Source of the DNA: Helianthus annuus
Lineage: Eukaryota > Streptophyta > Magnoliopsida > Asterales > Asteraceae
Reading direction: 5' to 3'
NCBI RefSeq assembly: GCF_002127325.2
Contig: NC_035436.2
Location: 19,292,205 to 19,356,204, forward strand
DNA: 64,000 nt
Part shown: in pieces, positions 34,147 through 43,980 of the stretch
Numbering within the stretch: the stretch's first letter is position 1
Layout: every line of letters begins with the position of its first letter
Notes under the pieces: model-generated
What the model saw: the letters and a program-made list of their open reading frames with translations, nothing else
Told to the model about the DNA's origin: nothing
Databases searched by the model: none
Position numbers and translations under genes: made by a program

Positions 34147-34890
34147 CTACACAACAAAAAACCAATGGCTTTGATGTCTTGAATGATTTTTATAATCGTC
34201 GTTCGTTTATTTGAGAATCTTCTTTCGTTCCTAGCTTTCCATAAGCACCAACACCGACCAAGATGATGTCATGAAGAATCGATTTCGCCTTGTTTCCCAA
34301 CCTGGAATACGCATGCACGTGCAACAAATCCCTTAGCGAAAACGCATATATAGGGCTGATCCCACACTATTGACTAACCGAATTCCAAACCGCAACGACA
34401 AAGTAACACAAGCAGAAAACGGACTCTGGACCGTCTTCACATAAAACGCAGCTGTCGTCTCCATCATAGCAATTCCGTTTGATCAAAGCGTCCATGGTCG
34501 CAATTCGCCCCATCTCGGCTCCCCAAACAAGAATAATGCACTTCTTTTGGATCCAGTTCGACCATTTAAAAACAAAATTATTACTATAGTCATTACCACT
34601 TCCGATATACCTTTAACTGCACCAACATAGAAGCTTTCACCATCGCCGCCTATCCATTCCCATTTGTCTTTAGTTCCACCAAATGTAACATTGTCTAACA
34701 AGGTAATAAAAGTGTTCCATTCTTCCAGCCAGTGGCGGATCCAGAAACTTTTTTCAGTGGGTTCATTTTGATAGATTCTCACTATTTTGTCCAAATTATA
34801 CAAAGTTGTTACTAATTTTTTTTTTCCAAACCGAGTGGCTTCATGTGAACCCACAAAACAGCTTTGGATCCGTCACTGCTTCCAACTCAT
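34147..34890 (-). mobile_element. LINE-A, 5'-truncated ORF2 C-terminal region
   Basis: The minus strand reads as the end of a plant L1-type ORF2. It has WKARNERRF and IQDIKAIGFLL near the Harbinger border, and upstream a zf-RVT-like region (SCVLCEDGPESVF). A W-rich segment (KDKWEWIGGDGESFYVGAVK) precedes it. Several stops and frameshifts show age. A 149-bp hAT MITE interrupts it at 34730-34878. The 5' end near 34890 is a truncation, which is common in LINEs, and no TSD could be assigned. Confidence 0.75.
34730..34878. mobile_element. hAT-type MITE, 149 bp, inside LINE-A
   Basis: The left end is CAGTGGCGGATCCAG and the right end, on the minus strand, is CAGTGACGGATCCAA. The 8-bp flanks CTTCCAGC (34722-34729) and CTTCCAAC (34879-34886) agree at seven positions. 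TIRs starting CAG and an 8-bp TSD are hAT features. Confidence 0.8.
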
Positions 34891-35165
34891 AATATAATAC
34901 GAAAACTAATGTTTTAAAATTCGGTTTTTATATACCATACCGGATTGAGCTCAGAAAAGGTTTAACCGAGTGTATCGGGTGACTCAACCGGATGTAACAA
35001 AATGTTTAACCAGTCCTATCGGACAATTTAACCGATACTACCGGCCGATTGGACCCGGTTTTTAAAATATTGACCAAAACAATGAGTCAGATGCACAATC
35101 AATTTGCTTTTTTACGAAATAAAAAAGGGTAACAGAAGATTTACCGAGTCGCAGTTTCTTTCACA
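34891..35165. other. Intergenic sequence, nothing recognised
   Basis: Short stretch with repeated CGGTTTAACCG-like phrases, unassigned. Confidence 0.5.
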
Positions 35166-35400
35166 TGTATTTCAGACTGAGATGGTCTTAGTTTGTTCTT
35201 TCTCTCTCTAGAGCGACGGCGATAACCTCATCGGAATAGCGAGAAAGGTCCCGGCTCCGTCTCCTGGAAACCCGGTTGCACCTCCCTTTCTATCTTGATA
35301 CGGTGATTCTCCCTCTCGCATTAGGGTTCTCTCCTGACTTTGTTTTTCGGGTCGCCTCTTCCATCCCCTCATTTCCCGCAGCGGTTCCCGGGCTTCTTCA

Positions 35401-35485
35401 GGGCTTAGTGGGTCTGATATCGATCGCGGCTATCTGAGTATAGTTTAGCTAGATCGATTCGAATCCCATTAACACCTTTAGGGTC
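35401..35485 (+). promoter_or_regulatory. Conserved 85-bp 5' UTR block of LINE-B
   Basis: The block starts GGGCTTAGTGGGTCTGATAT and ends AACACCTTTAGGGTC. It matches LINE-C (60708 to 60624, minus strand) at 82 of 85 positions, while neighbouring 5' UTR and ORF sequence is much more diverged. It lies about 55 bp upstream of the ORF1 ATG. It contains GGGCTTAGTGGG, close to a Pol III A box, and GATTCGAATCC, close to a B box, 55 bp apart. Whether it works as a promoter is not shown. Confidence 0.7.
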
Positions 35486-35539
35486 TGGGCGCTACTGATT
35501 CGTTTGCTTTGTTTGGAGGGACGGTGTTAAACACTGAAG

Positions 35540-37711
35540 ATGGAGGGCGGGCGGCAATTCTTTCATAATAATGGCCATAAACGTGAGGATTACAGATCAT
35601 ATGAAGAGTACGACGACAGGGGTGAGGAGCCATGGCGGGTTGCAAGATATAAGGGCAGGAGGTTGGTTCAGGAAAACTCTCACCAAAAGCGGCCATTTAC
35701 AAAAGAAATAACATACTTCATTGGCAACCTACCTGATGATTGTTCTAGTTATCTCCTGTGGGATATTTTCATGAAGTTTGGTAACATGACAGATGCCTAC
35801 GTACCAAAAAAGAAAGATCGGACTGGAAATACGTTTGGCTTTATCAGGTTTGCGGGAGTCAATGATGTACATGCTTTAGGAGAGAAGCTGGGATCGGTAA
35901 GAATTGATAAGGTGAGAGTCTCCGTCAACTTGGCTAAATTTGAAAAAGAAAAAAACCATCAGAACAATGCATGCAATGGCCGGTCAAAAAACTTTCATAA
36001 CCATGCACCACAAGGACGGTTTATGGACAGTAATAGGGCCAATGCACCCCAGAAGCCGGTGAAGCCGGTGAAGCCGGTGGCTAAATCTGACAACAATAGG
36101 AAGTGGAATGTCCAACAGAATCAACATCATAACAATGCATGGCTACCTAAAAATACGGCCGATCAAGTAGAAAAGAATGCTGGATCAGAAAATGCGGAAC
36201 CAGAAATTGTCACCGGGATACAGGATGTCAAGGTCCCAGAAGAAACGTTGGAGATTCATCTAAAGGAGAGTGAAAATTCTAAAAGATGGAGGTTAAGATC
36301 CATAGTCGGTGAAGTGAAGAACCCCTATGATTTAAAAGATTTACAAACGCTGTTGGAAATGGATGGTTTATCTGGTTTCTCCACGAAATATATGGGTGGC
36401 CTTAGGGTGTTACTCGTATTCAAAACAGATGCAGAAGCGGAGGACTTCGTTAAAATGAGAGAGGAGCAATGGTCCACTTGGTTTTCATCCCTAAGTATAT
36501 GGGAAGGACAACATCTATCTTTCCAAAGGATTGCATGGGTTCGAATCAAAGGAGTTCCTTTACAGTTTTGGGGTACGGACATATTTAATCAAATTGGAAA
36601 CATGGTCGGAAAGGTGATCGTTCCCTCAAACGCCTCAGATGAGGATATTGACCTATCTGGAAACTTGATCGGTGTCTTGTCTGATAAGGTTGGCCGTATC
36701 AATAGCAAGTTAACGTTAAGGTGGGGAGGAGAACCTATACACATATGGATCTCGGAAGCGGACGTATCTTGGAACATATGGGAAGAGGAGGGTCGGTCGC
36801 CGGAATGGGGGAATAGAACATCATCGGCGGAACATGCAGACATTGAAACGTCATCATCGGAAAAGGAAGAGTCGCACAGAAAATCGGAAGATCTTGATTC
36901 TTCCGATTCGGGTTCTAAAGAGTCACAGTGTAATGATGGTGTTTTTGGAAATCCAAACAAGACTCTCAAAAAAGCGGCGGACGAATCGGGTTCCAAGGAG
37001 TTTTCTATTGGTGAAAAGAATATTTTGAACATGGATACACCTACCAATAATAATGATGTCTCATCACCTATGCAAAATTCGGCGGATCCGTGTAACACAC
37101 CTCCACCTCCACCATTACGTACCCCTAGGCCTGGTTTTGAGCCCAACTCTGGTTTGGGCCTAAATGATCTGTTTAACAATGATGATGAAATAGTGGAGGA
37201 CACTCCTACTACGAGGCCCAAGGAGGATACCAATATTGATTCATCTGACCCATTTAATTTAATGGACATCATCAATGAGGTGGCCCAACAAGAAAAAAAC
37301 AAAAGGTTTGACCAGCATGAAAAAATCATTGACCTCAATATTCTGCCATGCTCCCCACAACAGTGCGAAGAGAGAGAGTGTAACATCCAGATTCCTCCTC
37401 AGCAGAAATTAGGGCTCAAGAAGAAAAAGCACCTCTTTCCTTCAATGAAGATGAAGGATTCTCTATGGAATGGCAGGATCCATGAAACCTCTAAAAATCG
37501 AAGCAAATCTGCTTCTAATCCTGGTGGCTCGAAGAATAGCGATTCGACGGAGGATGACGGCACTTCAAAAGAGATCATGAGGCAGAAGATTACACAAGAA
37601 GTTGAGGCCACGGTAGAAGTCGGGGAAAAGTTGGGGTTTCGTGTGTCTGATTATGTCGATACGGTACGAAGACAAATTGAAGATGATCAGGGGACAACTC
37701 GTTATCAATGA
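35540..37711 (+). CDS. LINE-B ORF1, RRM-containing RNA-binding protein (723 aa)
   Basis: ORF1 of plant L1-type LINEs encodes an RNA-binding protein thought to package element RNA with ORF2. An RRM is visible at about residues 57-135, with RNP2 as YFIGNLP (59-65) and RNP1 as NTFGFIRF (97-104). A low-complexity linker with a KPVKPVKPV repeat follows, then a conserved region at about residues 260-400 (TKYMGGLRVLLVFKT, WVRIKGVPLQFWGTDIFNQI) like that seen in other plant LINE ORF1 and DUF4283-type proteins. The C-terminal third is acidic and serine-rich, then basic. The start at 35540 (MEGGRQ) is the first ATG of the frame. The stop overlaps the ORF2 start as ATGA at 37708-37711. No frameshift or stop is present. 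Confidence 0.9.
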   Translation: MEGGRQFFHNNGHKREDYRSYEEYDDRGEEPWRVARYKGRRLVQENSHQKRPFTKEITYFIGNLPDDCSSYLLWDIFMKFGNMTDAYVPKKKDRTGNTFGFIRFAGVNDVHALGEKLGSVRIDKVRVSVNLAKFEKEKNHQNNACNGRSKNFHNHAPQGRFMDSNRANAPQKPVKPVKPVAKSDNNRKWNVQQNQHHNNAWLPKNTADQVEKNAGSENAEPEIVTGIQDVKVPEETLEIHLKESENSKRWRLRSIVGEVKNPYDLKDLQTLLEMDGLSGFSTKYMGGLRVLLVFKTDAEAEDFVKMREEQWSTWFSSLSIWEGQHLSFQRIAWVRIKGVPLQFWGTDIFNQIGNMVGKVIVPSNASDEDIDLSGNLIGVLSDKVGRINSKLTLRWGGEPIHIWISEADVSWNIWEEEGRSPEWGNRTSSAEHADIETSSSEKEESHRKSEDLDSSDSGSKESQCNDGVFGNPNKTLKKAADESGSKEFSIGEKNILNMDTPTNNNDVSSPMQNSADPCNTPPPPPLRTPRPGFEPNSGLGLNDLFNNDDEIVEDTPTTRPKEDTNIDSSDPFNLMDIINEVAQQEKNKRFDQHEKIIDLNILPCSPQQCEERECNIQIPPQQKLGLKKKKHLFPSMKMKDSLWNGRIHETSKNRSKSASNPGGSKNSDSTEDDGTSKEIMRQKITQEVEATVEVGEKLGFRVSDYVDTVRRQIEDDQGTTRYQ

Positions 37712-40700
37712 ACTTCTTATCGGCAAATATAAGGGGGGCGGGTGATTTCAGTAAAGCGGAGCACTTAAGGAATCTCAAAAAGAAAAATAATCTCGGCTTT
37801 ATTGCTATTCAAGAAACACAGGTGTCGAATTCTCTGAACTTACAAGTTAATAATTTTTGGGATAATACTGTCTTTGATTATGAATGTGTAGAAGCTTCGG
37901 GGAGATCGGGTGGTCTTCTAAGTATTTGGGATTCAAGTCTTTTTGTCAAAAAGTCAATAGTGAAAAACAGGCACTTTTTAGCTATCATGGGTGAACTATG
38001 CAATGGAGGGGGGGATATTTCGATAGTCAACATTTATGCACCGCATGATCCATCACATAAAAAACAATTATGGGAGGATCTGCTTGTCCTGATGGGTTCA
38101 CATTCGGGTCCTTGGATATTACTGGGCGACTTTAACTGTGTCAGAATCCCCACCGAAAGAAAGAATTCTATATACAATAAACAAGAGGCCGAGGACTTTA
38201 ACATGTTTATTAACATAGCTGGCCTGTCGGAATATACCATGTTGGGTTGTGCCTTTACATATGTGACTGACGATGGTAATAAATTCAGCAAAATTGACCG
38301 AGTCTTGGTCTGTCAGTCATTCCTCTCATTATGGCCGTCGGCGAAATTATGGGGTTTAGCGAGATTTAAATCAGATCACAGACCACTTATCTTGTTATGC
38401 TCAGAAGTGTTCTTCGGTAAAGCTCCCTTTCGCTTTTTTAATTCTTGGTTAAAAGAAGAGGGTCTTGCGGATGTTGTCAGGAAAGCATATGAAGGGGTCA
38501 CAAAGTCAGAACCACCTGACAAATTGCTTGCTGAAAAACTGAAGTCGGTTAAAAGTGCACTGAAACCGTGGGGTGATAAGCTAAAGAAAAGAGATAACTT
38601 ACTGTTACGTGAGCTTCAAAAGAAGGTAGAAGTCATGGATCTAAAAGCTGAATTGGCTACATTAACAGAGCAGGAGTTAAGTGATAGAGATTCATGGTTA
38701 AAAGCGATAAATGAGCTGGACGAGAATAGAATGGAGGACCTGAAACAAAGGGCAAAAGTTAAATGGGCAGTAGACGGGGATGAGAACACGTCATTTTTTC
38801 ATGGCGTAATCAATGGTCACAGGAAAAACAACAGAATTAACGGGCTGGAATTTGATGGGGTGTGGGTCTCGCAACCGGACGACCTCAAGAAGAGCATTAA
38901 AACGTATTATGAATCGATTTTTACGGAGCAAATGTATAACAGGCCGAAATTCATAAACAATGGGTTTAAAGTTCTATCTTTAGATCAATCTGCTGCGCTG
39001 GTGAAAAGATTTTCAAAGGAGGAAATTAAGAATGCAGTTTGGAACTGTGGCGGAGACAAGACACCGGGTCCAGATGGTCTTACATTCAGATTCTTAAAAG
39101 ACTTTTGGGAGTTATTTGAGACTGATTTTGGCCTTGCCCTAGAGTACTTTTATGTACACGGCAGACTAAATCGTGGATGCAATTCTAGTTTTATCTCACT
39201 GATTCCCAAAGCAAGTAACCCTCATGTGATAAACAACTTTCGGCCAATTAACTTGATAGGTTGCATCTCTAAAGTGGTGACCAAGATCCTAGCTGGCAGA
39301 CTAAAAATGGTTATGGATTTTCTGGTCAGCGATGTGCAAACAGCCTACATAGAGGGGCGTAGTATTCTTGAAGGGCCTCTAATCATTAATGAACTTATCT
39401 CTTGGGCGAAGAAGAGCAAACGAAAGACTATGCTATTCAAGGTGGATTTCGAAAAGGCTTTCGACTCGATAAGTTGGGAATTTTTGGACTCAATTTTATT
39501 CCAGATGGGTTTTCCAGCTCTATGGAGAAAGTGGGTCATGGGCGTGCTAAGTACGGCTAGGTCATCGGTGTTAGTCAACGGATCTCCAACAACGGAATTT
39601 GAAATTCAAAGGGGTGTTAGACAGGGAGACCCATTATCGCCTCTCCTTTTTATTTTAGCGATGGAGGCCTTACACGTTGCGACAGATAATGCGGTTGAAT
39701 GTGGTATTTTAAATGGCATTAAAACACCGGGTGAGGGCCCTACAATCTCACATCTTCTGTATGCCGATGACGCTTTATTTGTCGGCGAATGGTCCGAAGA
39801 AAATTTTCACAACCTTGCTAGACTTCTGAGGTGCTTTCACTTATCCTCGGGTCTTCAAGTGAATTTTAAAAAAAGTAAGGTATTCGGAGTGGGGGTTAGG
39901 AATGAAGACGTCTTGGAAATGGCTTCGATACTTGGATGTGACGCAGGCTCCTTACCATTCACATATCTTGGTTTACCGGTTGGATCAAACATGGGTATGG
40001 TAAGAAACTGGAAACCCGTCATTGAACGTTTTGAAAGCAAACTATCTACTTGGAAGGCTAGAACTCTTTCATTTGGGGGAAGAACGACACTTATAAAAGC
40101 GGTCTTGGGTAATCTTCCAACTTACTATTTCTCATTATTTAGTGCACCGGTTCATGTCATTAAATATTTAGAAAAGGTAAGGCGGAGATTCTTGTGGGGT
40201 GGATGTTTGGGCAAGAACAAGATGTGTTGGGTACCATGGTTTAAAGTTGTAGCACCTAAAAAACAAGGGGGTTTGGGTATCGGCAGCCTTGCGTCAATGA
40301 ACAAGGCTATGATGGTCAAATGGATTGTGAAATTCAGGAATGAATCTACTCACTTATGGACGAAGGTAATATCGGCAATTCACGAAAGAGATCGTAACCT
40401 CACAACTATCCCGTTGATGAAGTCGATTAGTGGGGTATGGAAGAATATTGTTCATTTGGGCAAGGGAGATGGTCTCAATATGACTGATGTAGAAAATAGG
40501 ATGGAAGTTCAATTGGGATGCGGGAATAATACATACTTCTGGTTAGACAAATGGGCTGGGAATCGCTCACTGAAAGACCGATTTCCCCTTCTCTTTGAGC
40601 TTCATACAGACAAAAAATGTACGGTGCAGCAACGGTATACAAGAGAGGATGGACACATAAGGTGGTACTGGGACGGCGAGTCACCGACTCCTCAATTGGA

Positions 40701-41367
40701 AATGGCAGAACTATGGGAGGAGTGTATTAAACAGCTGGAAAATGTGCAATTGAATAACAGAACGGATCTTTGGCTATGGAAACAGGGAGATTGTCGAGAA
40801 GAATTTAAGGTGGGTTGGCTTCGTGCCGAATTAGATAAGATTTGCATTATCCCAGAAACGCGAGTTCTTAGATGGCTTCATTGGATACCAAAGAAAATCA
40901 ACTGTTTTCTATGGAGAGCGGTGTTGGATCGCATACCGACTAGAGACGCGTTGGCATTGAGAAACATACACATCCCTTCGATTCTATGCGTACTTTGCAA
41001 CACACACAATGAATCGGTGGATCACTTACTGATATCTTGTCAATACTCTCACCTTGTGTGGACGGCAATCTCGTTATGGGTCAAAATCCCCCTTCCGAGG
41101 TACCTTCTCAGCGTGGTGGGGCTACTGGAACATATTGATACACACAGTGCATCACAAAGAAAAAAGAAGGCGGTTTACTTAGTCATTGCGGCGACATGTT
41201 GGACTCTATGGCGGATCAGGAACAATGTGATATTCAACGGTAAAACAACTCAGATTCCACGAGCCATCGGCGACATAAAGGCACTCTCATTTTTATGGGT
41301 CAAAGCAAGGGCGGGAATCGGGGATCTAAACTGGAAAGACTGGGTTGAATTCAAGTGTTTCAAATGA
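37708..41367 (+). CDS. LINE-B ORF2, endonuclease-reverse transcriptase (1219 aa)
   Basis: This is the enzyme for target-primed reverse transcription. The N-terminal 230 residues form an APE-type endonuclease, with N7, E36 (IQETQ), LGDFN at 139-143 and SDH at 222-224. The reverse-transcriptase domain spans roughly residues 450-740, with PGPDGLTFRFLKDFW, FKVDFEKAFDSISW, RGVRQGDPLSPLLF and the catalytic YADD at 685-688. A C-terminal zf-RVT motif reads C1094-x2-C1097-x8-H1106-x4-C1111. The start overlaps the ORF1 stop (ATGA), suggesting stop-restart or leaky translation of ORF2. There are no internal stops, and the length is usual for plant L1 ORF2. All catalytic residues I can check are present. 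Confidence 0.95.
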   Translation: MNFLSANIRGAGDFSKAEHLRNLKKKNNLGFIAIQETQVSNSLNLQVNNFWDNTVFDYECVEASGRSGGLLSIWDSSLFVKKSIVKNRHFLAIMGELCNGGGDISIVNIYAPHDPSHKKQLWEDLLVLMGSHSGPWILLGDFNCVRIPTERKNSIYNKQEAEDFNMFINIAGLSEYTMLGCAFTYVTDDGNKFSKIDRVLVCQSFLSLWPSAKLWGLARFKSDHRPLILLCSEVFFGKAPFRFFNSWLKEEGLADVVRKAYEGVTKSEPPDKLLAEKLKSVKSALKPWGDKLKKRDNLLLRELQKKVEVMDLKAELATLTEQELSDRDSWLKAINELDENRMEDLKQRAKVKWAVDGDENTSFFHGVINGHRKNNRINGLEFDGVWVSQPDDLKKSIKTYYESIFTEQMYNRPKFINNGFKVLSLDQSAALVKRFSKEEIKNAVWNCGGDKTPGPDGLTFRFLKDFWELFETDFGLALEYFYVHGRLNRGCNSSFISLIPKASNPHVINNFRPINLIGCISKVVTKILAGRLKMVMDFLVSDVQTAYIEGRSILEGPLIINELISWAKKSKRKTMLFKVDFEKAFDSISWEFLDSILFQMGFPALWRKWVMGVLSTARSSVLVNGSPTTEFEIQRGVRQGDPLSPLLFILAMEALHVATDNAVECGILNGIKTPGEGPTISHLLYADDALFVGEWSEENFHNLARLLRCFHLSSGLQVNFKKSKVFGVGVRNEDVLEMASILGCDAGSLPFTYLGLPVGSNMGMVRNWKPVIERFESKLSTWKARTLSFGGRTTLIKAVLGNLPTYYFSLFSAPVHVIKYLEKVRRRFLWGGCLGKNKMCWVPWFKVVAPKKQGGLGIGSLASMNKAMMVKWIVKFRNESTHLWTKVISAIHERDRNLTTIPLMKSISGVWKNIVHLGKGDGLNMTDVENRMEVQLGCGNNTYFWLDKWAGNRSLKDRFPLLFELHTDKKCTVQQRYTREDGHIRWYWDGESPTPQLEMAELWEECIKQLENVQLNNRTDLWLWKQGDCREEFKVGWLRAELDKICIIPETRVLRWLHWIPKKINCFLWRAVLDRIPTRDALALRNIHIPSILCVLCNTHNESVDHLLISCQYSHLVWTAISLWVKIPLPRYLLSVVGLLEHIDTHSASQRKKKAVYLVIAATCWTLWRIRNNVIFNGKTTQIPRAIGDIKALSFLWVKARAGIGDLNWKDWVEFKCFK

Positions 41368-41515
41368 GTTAGAATGTTCGTTGTATTGAGTTAGAATGTT
41401 CTATTTATTTTTGTTCTGTATGTACATCACTGTCTTAGCATCTTGCTAAGGCCGTGGTTGACTTTCTTTTATATAAAATCGCCTTCTTTTCAAAAAAAAA
41501 TGTATTTCAGACTGA

Positions 41516-42224
41516 TATTTCATGTACAGTTGTATGGCGTCTTTTCCCACGCGCTTATTGTGTGTACTTCACATGTATTTTGACGTTTTCAGAGTTTGTT
41601 TTTAATATTGTAAGTTCATTTCAAGAAAATCAAATTAATTGTGAGACTTGATAATGGAAGTTAGAATATTTTAATCCTTAAATTATATGATTTTTTAGTA
41701 TAAACCTTAAAATGATATCTTTGTAGCAATATTCCTATTTCCTAAAACTTGGTTTATAAAACTCACAAATAACCAATATTATTATTTGTTATATTAATAG
41801 TATCCAAGTAGTTTGCCATAAATACAATATAACATTTCGGGATTGTTTCACAACCTTATGTTGAGTTATTAAGAAGCTTACTCGATTATGAAGATATCTC
41901 TTAATAGGTCACCATGTTCAGTGGCAGAGCTTGAACGAAAACTCGACTGGAATCAGACTCTTAATAAATTAATATATATGTTTATTATGGCATCAAACAC
42001 CCACCATGCTTTGTCAAGTGCACTATGACTAGCACACATCAATAATCACTAGCACACATCAATAATCACATTACCGCTACACAATCCATTCCAAAACCTG
42101 AGTCTAAGACATGTTCATGGACAACTTTATCTCTTTTCAAATTGCCTACATCCAAATCATCTTACTTGCTCTCTCTCTATATCTTTCTTAGTTTGTAATG
42201 GCGCCTTTCATAGATGTTTCGTCA
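41516..42224. other. AT-rich intergenic sequence
   Basis: No gene. A hAT-like left end (CAGTGGCAGAGCTTGAA) starts at about 41920 without a partner that I could find. A 20-bp phrase, ACTAGCACACATCAATAATC, is directly repeated at about 42029-42068. Confidence 0.55.
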
Positions 42225-42232
42225 CCTATGCG

Positions 42233-43275
42233 CAGTGGCGGATCCAGTAATTTTTTCCAAGGGGTTCACTTTTCTAAGTGTCCAAACATAAAAAAAAATA
42301 TGGAACGGTTCGACGATTCGGGTCGGGTAAAGTTCATAACATAATAAAAATACGATACAAAAATGAAAAAAAAAATCGACATGATAAATTTAAAAACACA
42401 AAACATAAATAAGATAGTCTTTACGAATAAAATAAAAAGCATACGAATTCCCCTATGCATACTACCTAAATATCAAACACAAGTTTCAAAAGATTACAAA
42501 TTTACCTAAATATCAAACAGCAAGTTTCAAAAGATTACAAAGTTACATCAAATTAAATGTTAAATCACAAATATTACAGCATTAGAAAGCTCATTTACCC
42601 AAAAAAAATCACAATTTGCAACTAAAAATAACGTAATGAAATTAACAAAATCGTATGCATAAAACAGTATTTCTTACAATCACAAATTCACAATCACACA
42701 ATCATATCATTATTCTATAACAACAGCTACCACCTAGAAGATTTAAATAATTCCACTCTAATGTAAAATTTACAAAATATAGGGTTTAGTTACCAGATAT
42801 CAAAATGGGTCAAAAAAACTGACAGAGGCGGAGAAGACGGTGGCTCTGTGGTCCGGCGAGGGTTGTGGCACGGCTGCGACGGTGGCTGGAGGGAGAGTGG
42901 AGACAAGGGCACAAGGCTGAAGACAGTGGCTCTGTGGTGCTGGAGCGTGTTTTGAGTTTCTGTTGTGTTAAAGAAAGGAGCAAGACTAAAGACCTAACTA
43001 AAGTGTTAAACCCTAGATGTAATTTGTTTTTAAATTTAAAAAAGAAAAGAAAAAAACGCAAAAAAAGGGAAAACAGGTTTAAAGGGTTTCGAACTCGAGA
43101 CCTCTTATTAAAAAGCGCATACAATTACCACTACATCAGTCTACATATTTGTTTATAAGGTTCCCTTACAAAATATTAAGGGGTTCCTTCAGAATTTTGT
43201 ATATAGCTTAACACTATAAATTACAAACCAAACGGGTTCCCGGAAACCCCCAGAAGAAGTGTAGATCCGCCCCTG
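42233..43275. mobile_element. Non-autonomous hAT element, 1,043 bp
   Basis: The left end is CAGTGGCGGATCCAG and the right end, on the minus strand, is CAGGGGCGGATCTAC. The 8-bp flanks CCTATGCG (42225-42232) and CCCATGCG (43276-43283) match at seven of eight positions. The interior has no transposase. It includes a tandem duplication of about 40 bp near 42463-42540 (ACCTAAATATCAAACA, AGTTTCAAAAGATTACAAA), a GC-richer stretch at 42820-42960 and a tRNA-like segment at 43077-43146. The open frames at 42810-43124 and 42865-43158 show no recognisable protein. Confidence 0.85.
43077..43146 (-). repeat. tRNA-like (SINE-type) segment inside the hAT element
   Basis: On the minus strand GATGTAGTGGTAATTG resembles a Pol III A box. 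About 40 bases further on, GAGTTCGAAACCC resembles a B box. A full cloverleaf is not evident, so this is more likely a tRNA-derived insert or SINE relic carried by the hAT element than a tRNA gene. Confidence 0.5.
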
Positions 43276-43283
43276 CCCATGCG

Positions 43284-43977
43284 CTTTTCTTCACTCCAAA
43301 CACTAAGAAAGGACGTTTAACCAGTGGCGAACCCATAAATTATATGGTGGGGTACGTATGAGGGGTTCAACTATATTTAAAGAGGTGTGATTAGGTTTTC
43401 TTTTTCTTAAAAAATACACAATTTTTTTAATCAAACTAGCATTACCATCGATGTAATTTACTCTTAAATTTAATATATCGAACGTAGGTATTAATCATTA
43501 CTGAATTACTATGTCTATATTACATGTAGAAAGGATGCTGACTGTTTTCATAAAAAATAAACACACACTAATATTATTTAATGAACATAAATTCATCTTG
43601 GTCGGCAAGGCATGGTACCATATGGTCCATATGTCAATATTTTTATATTAGAGTTAAATGCCCCAATGATTTAGTGATTTGAGTAATTTTGACAGTTTAA
43701 TTCAAAGGTTTATTTTTTGCATGTAGATCTAAAAAAGTTTTACCATTGCCATTTTAGTTCACTGAGTTAACATCATCCATTTTTCAGTTAACAAAAAAGG
43801 CAATTCGGTCATTTTATATGACCGAATTGCCCTTCTAGCTAACGAAATTACATATAAAATAACCGAATTGCCCTTCTCATTAACATAAAAAATGAATGAA
43901 GTTAACCTAATGGACTAAAATGAAAACGTTGAAACTTTTTGAAATCATAGACAAAACATGAAACCTTTAAACTAAAC
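43284..43977. other. AT-rich intergenic sequence with a perfect hairpin
   Basis: A hAT-like end (CAGTGGCGAACCCATAA) begins near 43322 without a clear partner. At about 43799-43831, GGCAATTCGGTCA pairs exactly with TGACCGAATTGCC across a 7-nt loop. A third ACCGAATTGCCCTTCT follows near 43862. No gene. Confidence 0.6.
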
Positions 43978-43980
43978 TAA

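Larger units (their letters stand above)
35181..41500 (+). mobile_element. LINE-B: full-length L1-type retrotransposon with both ORFs open
   Basis: A 15-bp duplication, TGTATTTCAGACTGA, flanks the element at 35166-35180 and 41501-41515. The element ends in TTTTCAAAAAAAAA directly before the right TSD. It has a roughly 360-bp 5' UTR, ORF1 (35540-37711), ORF2 (37708-41367) and a 130-bp 3' UTR. A complete 5' end, an intact TSD and uninterrupted ORFs make this a candidate for a recently active copy. The first bases of the 5' UTR are pyrimidine-rich, and an 85-bp part is shared with LINE-C. Confidence 0.95.

Noticed and set aside
36589..37386. 265-codon ORF on the minus strand
   Set aside because: It lies entirely antisense to LINE-B ORF1 and has no family features. 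It is a shadow of a compositionally biased gene.
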